A DNA stretch of 64,000 bases, from positions 1 through 64,000 of IMG/VR virus record IMGVR_UViG_3300005617_000005; one strand, 5' to 3'. The notes below the pieces were generated by a model. It saw nothing but the letters and a program-made list of their open reading frames with translations, ran no database searches and had not been told where the DNA came from. The stretch comes from a virus. Below are positions 23,962-32,371 of the stretch, piece by piece (within the stretch, counting starts at the first letter, position 1; each line of letters begins with the position of its first letter). Made by a program: the position numbers and the translations under genes.

Positions 23962-25124
23962 CTCCATTCAATTCGACGTGCTGGATCACTTCGTTCGCCG
24001 CCCTTGCACTCGCCACGGCAACAGAAAAGGCCGACCTCTTTGCTCGTGTAGACGTGCCCGCGCGCGCACGCCGGCGGCGCCGCAGGCTCGCCGTCTGGAA
24101 GCGCGACCAGGCCCGCCAGACGACCACCTTCGTCGCGGCGGTTGTCGTCGTAGAGCGTGACCGTTTGGATGCTTCGATGCCGACTGAAGCGCTGTACGGC
24201 GCGTACGTCGCCGCCGGTTTTGTCGAGAGCGGCCGTGATCGCAGAGTGCCGAAGGCCGTGCGGGCGCGCTTTCACACCCACATCCAGACCGAGCGCCACG
24301 ATCACCGAGTAAAGGCCCTCGCCCGACAGCCGATGACCGCGGTGATTGTCGTCGAGCGCAGTGAAAAGGGGCCCTGGCGACGCTCCACGGACCGCCAGCC
24401 ACGCTTCGAGGGCCTGTTTGGTCGCCGGCGGCAGCGTGATCCACTGGCGCTCGTGGCGGCCTTTTCCGAGGATCGCCAGACCGCGCATGGCGTTGTAGTG
24501 CTTTCGATCGAGCTCGAGCACCTCTGACCGCCGTAGCGCGCAGTCGAAGAGCAGACGAACGAGCGCCGCGTCGCGCAAACCCTTGGGATCACCCCGCTCG
24601 GTAACACGTTGTAACATCGCCGAAATAGCCGCGGCACCTGGACCACGTGTGTCGCGGTACTGATCGGAGCGGATCCGGTCTACTTCGATCGACCACGCGC
24701 AGAGGCCCAGCATGCGCCCCAACTTGAGCAAAGCCTTCAGCGCAGACAAACGGCGGTTGATCGTGGCCGGTGTGAGCCGATCTTCGACCATGACGCTGCG
24801 ATAACGGAGCACGAGCGCGTTTCCGTCGCCGCTGTCGCACGCGAGCAGTCTGCGCGCCGCTTCCTCGGCGGTTGGTAACTTGAGGAATGCAGTGAAATTT
24901 TCGATGTCGCGCGTGTACGCCCGCAGTGTGTTCGGGTTTCGGCCGCGAAAGAACGCCTCCAGGAGCTCGCGCGCGCCGTTTCGCGGCGGTGCAACGCTCG
25001 GCGCTGCTATTTCCACCGCCGTCGGCACTGTTATCGCGTGATCGGACCGCGGTGAACCGCCGTCGACGGTTGCTCGAGCGAGCTCGCCGCCAGTGTTTTC
25101 GCGCAAATCCCCATCGCGCATCAC
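23958..25124 (-). CDS. int: Tyrosine recombinase / integrase
   Basis: 388 residues. N-terminal SAM-like core-binding region (NPNTLRAYTRDIENFTAF), then the catalytic domain: Arg in FDCALRRSEVLELD, Lys region LAILGKGRHERQW, HGLRHSAIT (His-x-x-Arg), then RFSRHRSIQTVTLYDDNR with the second His and the nucleophile Tyr. All catalytic positions seem present. It could integrate the genome or resolve multimers. The only tRNA-like attachment candidate I see is far away (54393). Confidence 0.9.
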   Translation of the reverse strand: MMRDGDLRENTGGELARATVDGGSPRSDHAITVPTAVEIAAPSVAPPRNGARELLEAFFRGRNPNTLRAYTRDIENFTAFLKLPTAEEAARRLLACDSGDGNALVLRYRSVMVEDRLTPATINRRLSALKALLKLGRMLGLCAWSIEVDRIRSDQYRDTRGPGAAAISAMLQRVTERGDPKGLRDAALVRLLFDCALRRSEVLELDRKHYNAMRGLAILGKGRHERQWITLPPATKQALEAWLAVRGASPGPLFTALDDNHRGHRLSGEGLYSVIVALGLDVGVKARPHGLRHSAITAALDKTGGDVRAVQRFSRHRSIQTVTLYDDNRRDEGGRLAGLVALPDGEPAAPPACARGHVYTSKEVGLFCCRGECKGGERSDPARRIEWR

Positions 25125-25238
25125 GGATCACGGTACCGATAACAGTTATTTCTGCAAGCGCAGCAGTGTTTGAAGTTGACGTAACTACTTGAAATCATTG
25201 ATGAATTCGACGAAAACGACGTGATCTCTCACGGATCG

Positions 25239-25258
25239 CGACGATCGCGCGATCGTCG
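25239..25258. promoter_or_regulatory. 20-base perfect palindrome, operator candidate
   Basis: CGACGATCGCGCGATCGTCG reads the same on both strands. It lies mid-way between the integrase and the rightward promoter; a repressor site is the natural guess. Confidence 0.4.
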
Positions 25259-25408
25259 TTTGCGCCAGCACAAATGCTGCGCGCCCAGTGCGCGCGGCGT
25301 GCGAAACGCCAGCACGGAGCAACGCGCGGATCGGGTCACGGATGGATCGGCCAGTCCGCGCGCAATGTGGGGGCCTGTTTTCAGGGTCGAAAAAAGAGCG
25401 CGGCAACG

Positions 25409-25437
25409 TTGACAGATACGCTAGAGTGCATTAGTAT
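25409..25437 (+). promoter_or_regulatory. Near-consensus promoter TTGACA-N17-TAGTAT, leaderless
   Basis: TTGACA 25409-25414, 17-base spacer, TAGTAT 25432-25437, then seven bases to ATG 25445. It is the strongest promoter seen in the window and drives the long rightward cassette. Confidence 0.75.
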
Positions 25438-25444
25438 GCACTCA

Positions 25445-25642
25445 ATGAGCCAGCATCCCCCACACCGGAAAGCTACGCACGTAGCCACGGACCTTGGACG
25501 GGATGAAAGCGGATCGTTTCGTGCCGTCACTTTGGAGTGTGGGCACGTCCTAAAACTGAACGCGATCTACGCCTACCGGACGGGAGACCAGCACGTGTGC
25601 TGGGAATGCCTCAAAAAAGAATCTTCAAAAAAGAGTGCATAA
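25445..25642 (+). CDS. Small zinc-ribbon protein, first gene of the cassette
   Basis: 65 residues. LECGHVLKLNAIY and VCWECLKK form a CxH...CxxC zinc site, a pattern common in small phage proteins. The start is fixed by the promoter: the mRNA should begin at about the ATG. Upstream in-frame codons are probably untranslated. Confidence 0.65.
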   Translation: MSQHPPHRKATHVATDLGRDESGSFRAVTLECGHVLKLNAIYAYRTGDQHVCWECLKKESSKKSA

Positions 25643-25690
25643 CAACGCACGGTGCTACGTCTGACTTTGAAACCAGGGAGAATCGAGACG

Positions 25691-26362
25691 ATGAAACGGA
25701 AAATCACGCGAGAAAAGGACGGGCGCTTCTGTACCGTCGAAATCGAGATCACGGACGGTCGCCTGTCCGTGTGCGGCGAGGAGGGGCGGATCGTGTCCTC
25801 GCGCGTGGCAAAGAAGCAAGCGTTGGAATACTGGCGCTCATTCTTCGAGGACAGCCCCGAAGAAATGATCGCGATGAACAAGCGTTGCGGTACGCGGTTC
25901 ACTTCGCCCACGAGTGCAGCGCGCTACGTGCTGAACACGGACGGAGAATTCCACGGCTTGGACGCACGCGAAGCGCCCGACGGTAGGATTCGGCTGCTCG
26001 AATCGTGCGGACAGATCCGCGAAACGATCGTCGAGTGGTTTCCGGAAGTAGCGCCGCTGCTTCCGTGGCACCTGAACGACATGAAAGCCGCGTGCGAGCA
26101 TCAGGAAGCGGAGGGTTGGGACAAGCGCCCGATCGATTCGTCCAAGCCGCTGAACGCATACGGACGTTTTTTCGACGGACAGAAACAAGACTCTTGGAAC
26201 ATGCTCGCGTGGATCCGTCGCGACGAGCATCCCGAAGGTTTGCTTAGCGAGCCGTGCCCTACGTGCGGGTACCGCTACGGGACGGCATGGCTAAAGCGCG
26301 ATCTTCCATCCGAGATCATCGCGCTCGCTGGATCGGTTTGCAAAGACGATCGCGCGGCTTAG
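25691..26362 (+). CDS. Hypothetical protein (223 aa) with CxxC end
   Basis: Starts MKRKITREKDGRFCTVEIEI. It contains a helical middle (ASRVAKKQALEYWRSFFED-like region) and closes with a CPTCGYRYGTAW zinc hairpin. AGGGAG precedes the ATG by ten bases. No family recognised. Confidence 0.65.
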   Translation: MKRKITREKDGRFCTVEIEITDGRLSVCGEEGRIVSSRVAKKQALEYWRSFFEDSPEEMIAMNKRCGTRFTSPTSAARYVLNTDGEFHGLDAREAPDGRIRLLESCGQIRETIVEWFPEVAPLLPWHLNDMKAACEHQEAEGWDKRPIDSSKPLNAYGRFFDGQKQDSWNMLAWIRRDEHPEGLLSEPCPTCGYRYGTAWLKRDLPSEIIALAGSVCKDDRAA

Positions 26363-26382
26363 TTCGCGGCTCGACACACGGC

Positions 26383-26402
26383 GCGCGATCCATCGATCGC
26401 GC
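26383..26402. repeat. 8-bp hairpin GCGCGATC-CATC-GATCGCGC
   Basis: Perfect inverted repeat in the gap before the 26451 gene. No T-tract follows, so it is not a standard terminator; it may be an mRNA-end or regulatory hairpin. Confidence 0.35.
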
Positions 26403-26450
26403 TCCGTAGTCGGTTCACGAAGTGTGAAACGAAACCAGGGAGACACGGGG

Positions 26451-26687
26451 ATGCGTTGGTCAATCTACAATCCAAAGGGGCGTTGCATTGCGAAAGTCAT
26501 GCACGCCGAAGACGCGGCGATGTTCGTCGGGTCTCTTGGCGCGAACTACACCGTCCGGAACGGGCGCACGATCGTGTGGCATGAAGGCCACGAGACGATT
26601 AGCGCGTGCGAAAGTTTCGACGCGTGCGCGGACGTCATGATCCAGCGCGCGGGTAACCCCTACCTCCGTCACGTGGTGACGTCATGA
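26451..26687 (+). CDS. Small hypothetical protein (78 aa)
   Basis: Begins MRWSIYNPKGRCIAKVM and continues HAEDAAMFVGSLG, a pattern seen in small conserved phage proteins. GGGG directly precedes ATG and AGGGAG lies eight bases upstream. Overlaps the next gene. Confidence 0.65.
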   Translation: MRWSIYNPKGRCIAKVMHAEDAAMFVGSLGANYTVRNGRTIVWHEGHETISACESFDACADVMIQRAGNPYLRHVVTS

Positions 26688-27316
26688 ATTGCCAGATCCA
26701 ATGGATCGATTGTGACGGGCGCAGCACTGCGCACGACGCGCAAGCCGTGGCCTACGCGGTTCACAAGGGGAAGCGCTATCCGATCTGCGCGGCTCACCTG
26801 GAGACCTTGAAGGGTCGCCGATCGCATCACTCGCCCGATTGCCCACACCTTGGCGGTTTCTACTTCGCCGGTCTCTGGGACGTTGAGCCGTTGGTCGATC
26901 CCGACCTTGCGAAGCGCTACCGCTTCTTCGTCGAGCACGCGGGCTACTGCTCGCCTCCCGGTCGCGTTGCATGCGCGCTGGCGCTCGCGAAAGCAGAGCA
27001 GGCGGCAGAGCGCCGCGGCTTGAAGGTGCAATGGGAGGAAGAGTGCATGCCGTGGGATGGCGATTGCCCACCCCCGAAGGTGCACCTGATGGCCAGCATC
27101 TACCACCCCGATCGCTCGCCGACTGCTCGCCTAGGTGACGCGCACTATTTCGTGCTGGCGCACCTTGGATCCATCGGGCTCGATTCGTGGCGCGATCCGT
27201 ATATGCGCGTTGTAGCCGCTGAATTGTTCAGCGAAGCGCTTGGCGTGCTCGACGACGAGGACAGCGAAAAAGCCGAAACGCTGGCGCAACGCGCGACCTA
27301 CGCGGGGGTTTTCTGA
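26684..27316 (+). CDS. Hypothetical protein with Cys/His-rich N-terminus
   Basis: 210 residues. IQWIDCDGRST, YPICAAHLETLKGRR and SPDCPHLGG suggest a zinc site in the first 60 residues. The rest is mixed alpha/beta with a helical end (DDEDSEKAETLAQR). No family recognised. Confidence 0.6.
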   Translation: MNCQIQWIDCDGRSTAHDAQAVAYAVHKGKRYPICAAHLETLKGRRSHHSPDCPHLGGFYFAGLWDVEPLVDPDLAKRYRFFVEHAGYCSPPGRVACALALAKAEQAAERRGLKVQWEEECMPWDGDCPPPKVHLMASIYHPDRSPTARLGDAHYFVLAHLGSIGLDSWRDPYMRVVAAELFSEALGVLDDEDSEKAETLAQRATYAGVF

Positions 27317-27591
27317 TGGGCCTCGAAGTGATTCGCGATCTTTGGTTCTGCGTCGACTGCACGATCGCCGAAGTGAATGGCGATTGGTCGGGGGTCGAAG
27401 GTGAGGAGCGCGTTGCACAAATGGACGCTGGGTTCAAAAGGCTTGGCGAGCAATACGGCCACGTGTCCGCGAATTTCGACAGTGAGACCGAGGAAGGGAT
27501 CCGCGAATTCTCCTCGTGCGGCTGCGATTGTTGCGGCTCGCGTCTCGCTGGAACGTTCCACCGCTTCGCTGTCCTGGGGGAAAAGTCATGA
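27316..27591 (+). CDS. Conserved small phage-type Cys-rich protein
   Basis: 91 residues. LWFCVDCTIAEVNGDWSG and SCGCDCCGSRLAGTFHRFAV match a pattern I associate with small phage proteins of unknown role; a zinc site is likely. Confidence 0.65.
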   Translation: MGLEVIRDLWFCVDCTIAEVNGDWSGVEGEERVAQMDAGFKRLGEQYGHVSANFDSETEEGIREFSSCGCDCCGSRLAGTFHRFAVLGEKS

Positions 27592-28568
27592 GCCGCGAAA
27601 CGATCCTGGACGGCATGGCGACGATCCTTTGGGGATCGGCGTGGGCCGATCACGCCGACGAGTGCAAATGCACGAACCTCTCCGGCTGCGAAATCACGGA
27701 GATCATGCCGGCGATCCCCAAGGAAGCGCGCGAGCATGCCGAGCGCATCGCGAGCACGTACGAAAAAATGAATGAGTGCAGTCTCGAAGCGCTCTACCAG
27801 CGCGCGCTCGACGCGGATGCGAAGGAAGGCATCGAAGCGTGCGACGAAAATGCGAGCCTGGAACGGTTCGGGGAATGTCTCGCGTGGGAAGCGATGGGCG
27901 CTGGCGTCTCGTGGGAAGACGATCACGCGGAGTATGAACACGACTACCCGCACGACGCTGGCGTCGCCGCGTGCGAATTGATGTACCTCGCCGAAACCAC
28001 GTGCGACGAGTGCAAGGCGAAGCGCCGGAAATACACCGTGCTCTCCCTGGATATGTGGGGCCACGTCCCGGCCGACTGCCATAAGCACGGCTGCCCGTGC
28101 ATGCTCACCACGGACGAACGGGGCCCGTTCCACGACGACGATGCGTGCGAGTGCCACGAGGATTGCAACAATCAGCACAAGGTCGGCACGATCGAGACGC
28201 GTAACGACGAGGACAAGACGATCTTGGAAGCGCTACTCGACGCGGAATTTCTGTCTGCCGAGGGGCGCGAGAAATGTGAAATCGACGACTACACGGACGG
28301 CACGATGCTGGACGTGCTCGACGACGACGGGCGGCGAGTGTTCGCTCTGCACTTGGTCGAGGAAGATGAGGAAGATTCGACGACGGTCCCGTCCGATTTT
28401 GTCGTGCGTCCCCTCGCGACGGACCAAGAGAAAAAGAACGCCAAGGATCTGGTTACGTGCGGGACGTGCGGTCGATCATGGGACGATGCCGTCCCGACTG
28501 CCTACACGCCAGCACCAAGCGCGCGCTGTCCATTCGAGGCGTGGCACGCAGAAAGCAAGGAGCCGTGA
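27588..28568 (+). CDS. Cys-rich composite protein
   Basis: 326 residues, many Cys. Residues 1-30 (ETILDGMATILWGSAWADHA) resemble one small phage family; the last 45 (LVTCGTCGRSWDDAVPTAYT, then SARCPFEAWH) resemble another, a zinc-binding tail. Between them are several CxxC and His groups (ETTCDECKAKRRKY; CPCMLTTDERG). It looks like a fusion of units usually found separately. Confidence 0.6.
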   Translation: MSRETILDGMATILWGSAWADHADECKCTNLSGCEITEIMPAIPKEAREHAERIASTYEKMNECSLEALYQRALDADAKEGIEACDENASLERFGECLAWEAMGAGVSWEDDHAEYEHDYPHDAGVAACELMYLAETTCDECKAKRRKYTVLSLDMWGHVPADCHKHGCPCMLTTDERGPFHDDDACECHEDCNNQHKVGTIETRNDEDKTILEALLDAEFLSAEGREKCEIDDYTDGTMLDVLDDDGRRVFALHLVEEDEEDSTTVPSDFVVRPLATDQEKKNAKDLVTCGTCGRSWDDAVPTAYTPAPSARCPFEAWHAESKEP

Positions 28569-28792
28569 GCAAGCCCAAACGCAAAAAAGCCGGACCGCAC
28601 ACGTGGGCGATCCCGTTCACGATTACCGTGACTGGCCACGTCTACATCACAGGCTCGCGCAAGGCTGCCGAAGCAAAGGCGCGCGAAATGGACGAACACG
28701 GTTTCGACCTACGCGCCGAAGGACAGAACGTCGAAATCGACGAGTGGACGGAAGTGCACCAAGACCGCATCGAAGACATGGGAGAATACTGA
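28565..28792 (+). CDS. Small hypothetical protein (75 aa)
   Basis: GTG start overlapping the previous stop. Beta-strand core (HTWAIPFTITVTGHVYI) followed by a helix (SRKAAEAKAREMDEHG), a fold seen in small phage proteins. Function unknown. Confidence 0.6.
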   Translation: MSKPKRKKAGPHTWAIPFTITVTGHVYITGSRKAAEAKAREMDEHGFDLRAEGQNVEIDEWTEVHQDRIEDMGEY

Positions 28793-29133
28793 TGAGCAAC
28801 GGCACGCAATTGGTTCAGGTGATTGGAGTCGACGGGCGCGCGTTCAGCGTAGTGCTCGTGCAAAAGGGCGAGCGCTACGGGCTCAACGATTGTCTCGTCC
28901 ACGATCGGAACGATCCGCTCGTGGAATTCTGGGACGATTCGGCAGACCGCAAGAAATTCCCCGCGCGTGGACAGTTCGTCTCGCGCTACTACCTCAACAC
29001 GCTTCTGCAAAGCCCCAAGACCGCGGGGCTCGATCTGGTCGGCTACGTCGCCGCGTGGAAGATCGACGCGCCGGAAATGGCGAAGGTTCGCGCCGCGCTC
29101 GAAACGTGGTGCCTCGCGAAAGGAGCAGCATAG
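28792..29133 (+). CDS. Conserved small phage-type protein (113 aa)
   Basis: VQVIGVDGRAFSVVLVQKGE, DPLVEFWDDSAD and SRYYLNTLLQ, with a C-terminal VAAWKIDAPEMAKVRAAL, match a pattern of conserved phage hypotheticals. TGATG overlap upstream. Confidence 0.65.
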   Translation: MSNGTQLVQVIGVDGRAFSVVLVQKGERYGLNDCLVHDRNDPLVEFWDDSADRKKFPARGQFVSRYYLNTLLQSPKTAGLDLVGYVAAWKIDAPEMAKVRAALETWCLAKGAA

Positions 29134-29143
29134 AAAAATTACT

Positions 29144-29229
29144 GGCCCATTCGTGGGCCGGACTAGTCGCGCGATTGGTGGACGGAGGTTCCCTCCCTGG
29201 TTCCCCGGTCAATCGCGCGCCTAGTCCGG
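29144..29229. other. Strong intergenic RNA/DNA structure
   Basis: Immediately after a stop codon lies GGCCCA-TTCG-TGGGCC (29144-29159). Next comes a 20-base arm (29158-29177) complementary, with one mismatch, to 29210-29229. Its 32-base loop holds a GGAGG-TTC-CCTCC hairpin. No T-tract follows. Confidence 0.6.
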
Positions 29230-29261
29230 CGCATGACGCGACGGACAACAAGGAAACGGGG

Positions 29262-29480
29262 ATGCAAGAGACGAGCGTGACAATGACGTGGACGTGCGAC
29301 GTGTGCGGCGGTACCGCCACGACGCCGCGCGGTCTGCCGGACGGGTGGCGCGAAGTGCGCATCGCTCAGTGGAACAACGCGGGTCACGAAGGTGACAAGC
29401 ATCACGTCTGCGGCAGCGACGAGCCGTCGTGCTTTCGACGGTTGCTGATCAAGCTCGCGAACGAGGACAAGCGGAAATGA
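29262..29480 (+). CDS. Zinc-ribbon protein (72 aa)
   Basis: WTCDVCGGTATTPRGLPDGW, HHVCGSDEPSCF: four-Cys/His ribbon. GGGG precedes the ATG. The DGW-x-phage zinc-ribbon pattern is widespread; role unknown. Confidence 0.65.
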   Translation: MQETSVTMTWTCDVCGGTATTPRGLPDGWREVRIAQWNNAGHEGDKHHVCGSDEPSCFRRLLIKLANEDKRK

Positions 29481-29722
29481 CCGCGCTCGCCGACGCCATG
29501 TGGGCCGGAGACGTTGACTTGCTCAACGAATTGGCTCCGTGCCAGTGCTGTTGCGACGAGCACACGTACGGCGAGGGTTGCCCCGCCTATCAGTGGGGCG
29601 GCTGCCGTGGCCAAGGGGCCATGACGCGCGCAGAAGAAGCTTCGTGGAAACGGCACTACATGCAGCACCACGGAATGACTGAGAACGAATTCTACGGTTA
29701 CGAACAAGGAGAACGGGGATGA
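29477..29722 (+). CDS. Small Cys-rich protein (81 aa)
   Basis: CQCCCDEHTYGEGCPAYQWG and a His-rich helix (KRHYMQHHGM) suggest metal binding. ATGA overlap upstream; the next gene overlaps its end. Confidence 0.6.
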   Translation: MTALADAMWAGDVDLLNELAPCQCCCDEHTYGEGCPAYQWGGCRGQGAMTRAEEASWKRHYMQHHGMTENEFYGYEQGERG

Positions 29723-29880
29723 ACACTGCACGATTGCGTGAGCACGTTCGCATGATCGCAGATCACGCGAAGGAAACCGAAGAAGCCGGCACGCCGGACG
29801 TTGGAGCGGCGCTCGCTGACATCGCCGATCTTCTCGAAGATCTGGAACGGCGCGTCGAGCGCTTGGAGAAACGATCGTGA
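29719..29880 (+). CDS. Small coiled-coil protein (53 aa)
   Basis: Starts MNTARLREHVRMIADHAKE; its end (IADLLEDLERRVERLEKRS) has a heptad pattern. GGGG precedes the ATG. The stop overlaps the methyltransferase start. Confidence 0.6.
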   Translation: MNTARLREHVRMIADHAKETEEAGTPDVGAALADIADLLEDLERRVERLEKRS

Positions 29881-31460
29881 AAACACGAGCGACCAAGATC
29901 ACTCTCAGCCGCGAATTGATCGTCGACAACTTCGCCGGTGGTGGTGGCGCATCCGAAGGCATCGAAATGGCGCTCGGCTACTCGCCGGACGTCGCGATCA
30001 ATCACGACGCGGAAGCCATCGCGATGCACGAGACGAACCATCCCGAGACCGCGCACTACACGGCAGACGTGTGGGACGTCGATCCGTCCGAAGTGTGCGA
30101 CGGTCGTTTCGGCTCGCGCAAGGTCGGGCTCGCGTGGTTCTCGCCCGACTGCAAACACCACTCGAAGGCCAAAGGCGGCAAGCCCTTGGACAGCAAGCTT
30201 CGCGGGCTCGCGTGGGTCGTCGTCAAATGGGCGCAGAAGGTTCGCCCGCGCGTCATCATTCTCGAAAACGTCGAGGAGTTTCAGGACTGGGGCCCGCTCA
30301 ACAACGCGGGACGTCCGATCGAGGAGCGCAAGGGCGAGACGTTCAAGAAATGGTGGAACGATCTCAAGGCGTGCGGCTACGAAATCGAGGCGCGCGAGCT
30401 TCGCGCATGCGACTACGGCGCGCCGACGACGCGAAAGCGTCTCTTCATCATCGCGCGCTGCGACGGACAGCCGATCGTGTGGCCCGAACCGTCGCACGGT
30501 CCTGGACGCAAGCCGTACCGCACTGCCGCAGAGATTGTGGACTGGGACCAACCGATCCTGTCGATCTTCGCGACGCGCGACGAGGCAAAGGCTTTCGCGA
30601 AGAAGCATGATCTCGACGGCACGCCGCAACGGCCCCTCGCCGAGAAAACGCTCGCGCGCGTTGCTCGCGGCGTCGATCGCTACGTCCTGAACGCGGCGAA
30701 GCCGTGGATCGCGCCGACGCGCGGGTTCATCGCGCCGACCGCGCACGGTGGCGTCGGCCGGAAAGATCACCGCGTGCATTCTCTCGACGAGCCGCTTCGC
30801 ACCGTGACAGGTGGAAGCCGTGGCGATCACGCTCTCGTGATCCCGTCGCTCATCCAAACGGGCTACGGCGAGCGCAAGAGCACGAAGCGCGCGCCGAAGG
30901 CTCAAGAGCCGCGCATCCTCGACATCCACGCGCCGCTCGGGACCGTCGTCGCCGGTGGACAGAAGCACGGGCTCGTCGCGGCCTTCCTCTCGAAGCACAA
31001 CGGAGGCCACGAGCCGACCGGCACGCAGCTACACAACCCGATGGACACCGTGACGGCTCGCGACTCGCACGCGCTCACGACGGCCTTCCTGTCAAAGTAT
31101 TACGGCACGTCGACGGGCTCGTCGATGAACGAACCGGTCGCGACGATCACGGCAGAGGGCAATCACCTCGCGCTTGTGCGCGCCTTCCTCAAGAAGTTTC
31201 GAGGCAGCGCGAAGAACACGATCAAGATCGGGGGCGACGTCTACGCCATCGTCGACATCGGGATGCGCATGCTCCAACCGCGCGAGCTTTTCCGCGCGCA
31301 GTCGTTCGGCGACCACTACCGCATCGAGCACGATGCGTACGGCACGCCACTGACCAAAGGCGCGCAGATCAAGATGGCTGGCAACAGCGTGCCGCCCGAA
31401 ATGGCGTGCGCACTCGTTCGTGCCAACTACAGCTCGCGCTCCGAGCGGAGGGCAGCATGA
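29877..31460 (+). CDS. C5-cytosine DNA methyltransferase
   Basis: 527 residues from GTG. Motif I FAGGGGASEG (19-28), motif IV SPDC with catalytic Cys92, motif VI ENV (130-132), motif VIII TRKRLFIIA, and motif X GNSV (about 502-505). Between VIII and X lie four repeats like NPMDTVTARDSHAL (also EPLRTVT, APLGTVV, EPVATIT), a feature of some phage enzymes. It likely protects viral DNA from restriction; no partner endonuclease is seen beside it. Confidence 0.92.
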   Translation: MKTRATKITLSRELIVDNFAGGGGASEGIEMALGYSPDVAINHDAEAIAMHETNHPETAHYTADVWDVDPSEVCDGRFGSRKVGLAWFSPDCKHHSKAKGGKPLDSKLRGLAWVVVKWAQKVRPRVIILENVEEFQDWGPLNNAGRPIEERKGETFKKWWNDLKACGYEIEARELRACDYGAPTTRKRLFIIARCDGQPIVWPEPSHGPGRKPYRTAAEIVDWDQPILSIFATRDEAKAFAKKHDLDGTPQRPLAEKTLARVARGVDRYVLNAAKPWIAPTRGFIAPTAHGGVGRKDHRVHSLDEPLRTVTGGSRGDHALVIPSLIQTGYGERKSTKRAPKAQEPRILDIHAPLGTVVAGGQKHGLVAAFLSKHNGGHEPTGTQLHNPMDTVTARDSHALTTAFLSKYYGTSTGSSMNEPVATITAEGNHLALVRAFLKKFRGSAKNTIKIGGDVYAIVDIGMRMLQPRELFRAQSFGDHYRIEHDAYGTPLTKGAQIKMAGNSVPPEMACALVRANYSSRSERRAA

Positions 31461-31708
31461 AGCAGTGGCTTGTACTGGAGCGTCGCCCATTGGAAGTGCG
31501 CGCGCGGAAGGTCTCAATCTTTCGCTACACCGTGATCGCGGAGACGCCCGAGGAGGCGGTGCAGATCGTGAAAGACGATCACGGATCAACGCGTGCCTCG
31601 AAGTGGAGCGCGCGACCTATTGACGGATCGTTGTGCTGGGGGTGCGAGCTGCACGAGCCGACGCCCGAAGAGAAAAAAGAGCAGCGCGCGAAAGGTTGGA
31701 CGCCATGA
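31457..31708 (+). CDS. Small hypothetical protein (83 aa)
   Basis: Begins MKQWLVLERRPLEVRARKV; beta strands followed by a helix ETPEEAVQIVKDD. Overlaps the methyltransferase stop (ATGA). Unknown. Confidence 0.6.
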   Translation: MKQWLVLERRPLEVRARKVSIFRYTVIAETPEEAVQIVKDDHGSTRASKWSARPIDGSLCWGCELHEPTPEEKKEQRAKGWTP

Positions 31709-31950
31709 AACGACAAAAGCACGACGAAGTGATCACGGTCCGCAACGCTGATGGGGAGTTGATCGCGCTCGTCGAGCCCGAATCGAGCGAGCCGCTTCTC
31801 ACGCGAACGCGCTTGAAGAAGTTTCTCCCGCGCGGGTGGATCGTCGAAGTCAAAAACGTTGTCGAAGTGACGCGCTTCGAGGAGTGGGCGCTCGAAAAAG
31901 GCTTGGCGGTTCACGGCCAACGGCTCATCGAAGAGCAAGAGAAGCGATGA
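31705..31950 (+). CDS. Small hypothetical protein (81 aa)
   Basis: Begins MKRQKHDEVITVRNADGEL; ends in a Glu/Lys helix (GQRLIEEQEKR). Four-base overlaps both sides. Confidence 0.6.
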   Translation: MKRQKHDEVITVRNADGELIALVEPESSEPLLTRTRLKKFLPRGWIVEVKNVVEVTRFEEWALEKGLAVHGQRLIEEQEKR

Positions 31951-32156
31951 GCCTCACCAAGATCCGAGCGCTCACGCCCGAGCAGCAAGAGACCCTTCGC
32001 ACGGCGCGGGAGATCATCCGCGCCGCGTACTACGGAGAATTCGCGCCGCACGCGAGCAACGCGCATTCGGTCTGCGACAAACTTTCCGCGCTCATCGGCG
32101 AGCGCTACAGCTTTCGTTCTGGCGAAGTGCTCGAACCCCCGAGGCCAAGACGATGA
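31947..32156 (+). CDS. Small helical protein (69 aa)
   Basis: TPEQQETLRTAREIIRAAYY forms a helix; C-terminus Pro/Arg-rich. No motif. Confidence 0.6.
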   Translation: MSLTKIRALTPEQQETLRTAREIIRAAYYGEFAPHASNAHSVCDKLSALIGERYSFRSGEVLEPPRPRR

Positions 32157-32371
32157 CGCACATCCCGAAGCCCGACGGGCGAACCTACTGCGGACGTCTC
32201 GTGGCCAAGGTCACATGCGTCAACCTCGCGAAGGACGCGATCGACGACGCCACGTGTCGAAGCTGCCAACGTAGCGACGACCGGCGCACGCGCGAGGAGT
32301 ACAAGAAGACCGACGAGTACAAGAAACAGCGCGAGCTCCTTGCGACCGATACGGGTTGGGAGCCGACATGA
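32153..32371 (+). CDS. Small zinc-binding protein (72 aa)
   Basis: TYCGRLVAKVTCVN and ATCRSCQRSDDRR give a four-Cys site, followed by a charged Tyr/Lys helix. This H/C pattern is common in small actinophage- and myxophage-type proteins; function unknown. Confidence 0.6.
   Translation: MTHIPKPDGRTYCGRLVAKVTCVNLAKDAIDDATCRSCQRSDDRRTREEYKKTDEYKKQRELLATDTGWEPT

Larger units (their letters stand above)
25125..25444. other. Divergent intergenic control region
   Basis: 320 bases between the leftward integrase and the rightward gene cassette, with no gene I can support. It holds a 20-base perfect palindrome (25239-25258) and a near-consensus promoter (25409-25437). A weak leftward TACCGT lies close to the integrase start. 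Confidence 0.6.

Noticed and set aside
25274-25444. Upstream extension of the 25445 gene
   Set aside because: The frame is open upstream, but it contains the -35 and -10 boxes; transcription should begin at the 25445 start codon.
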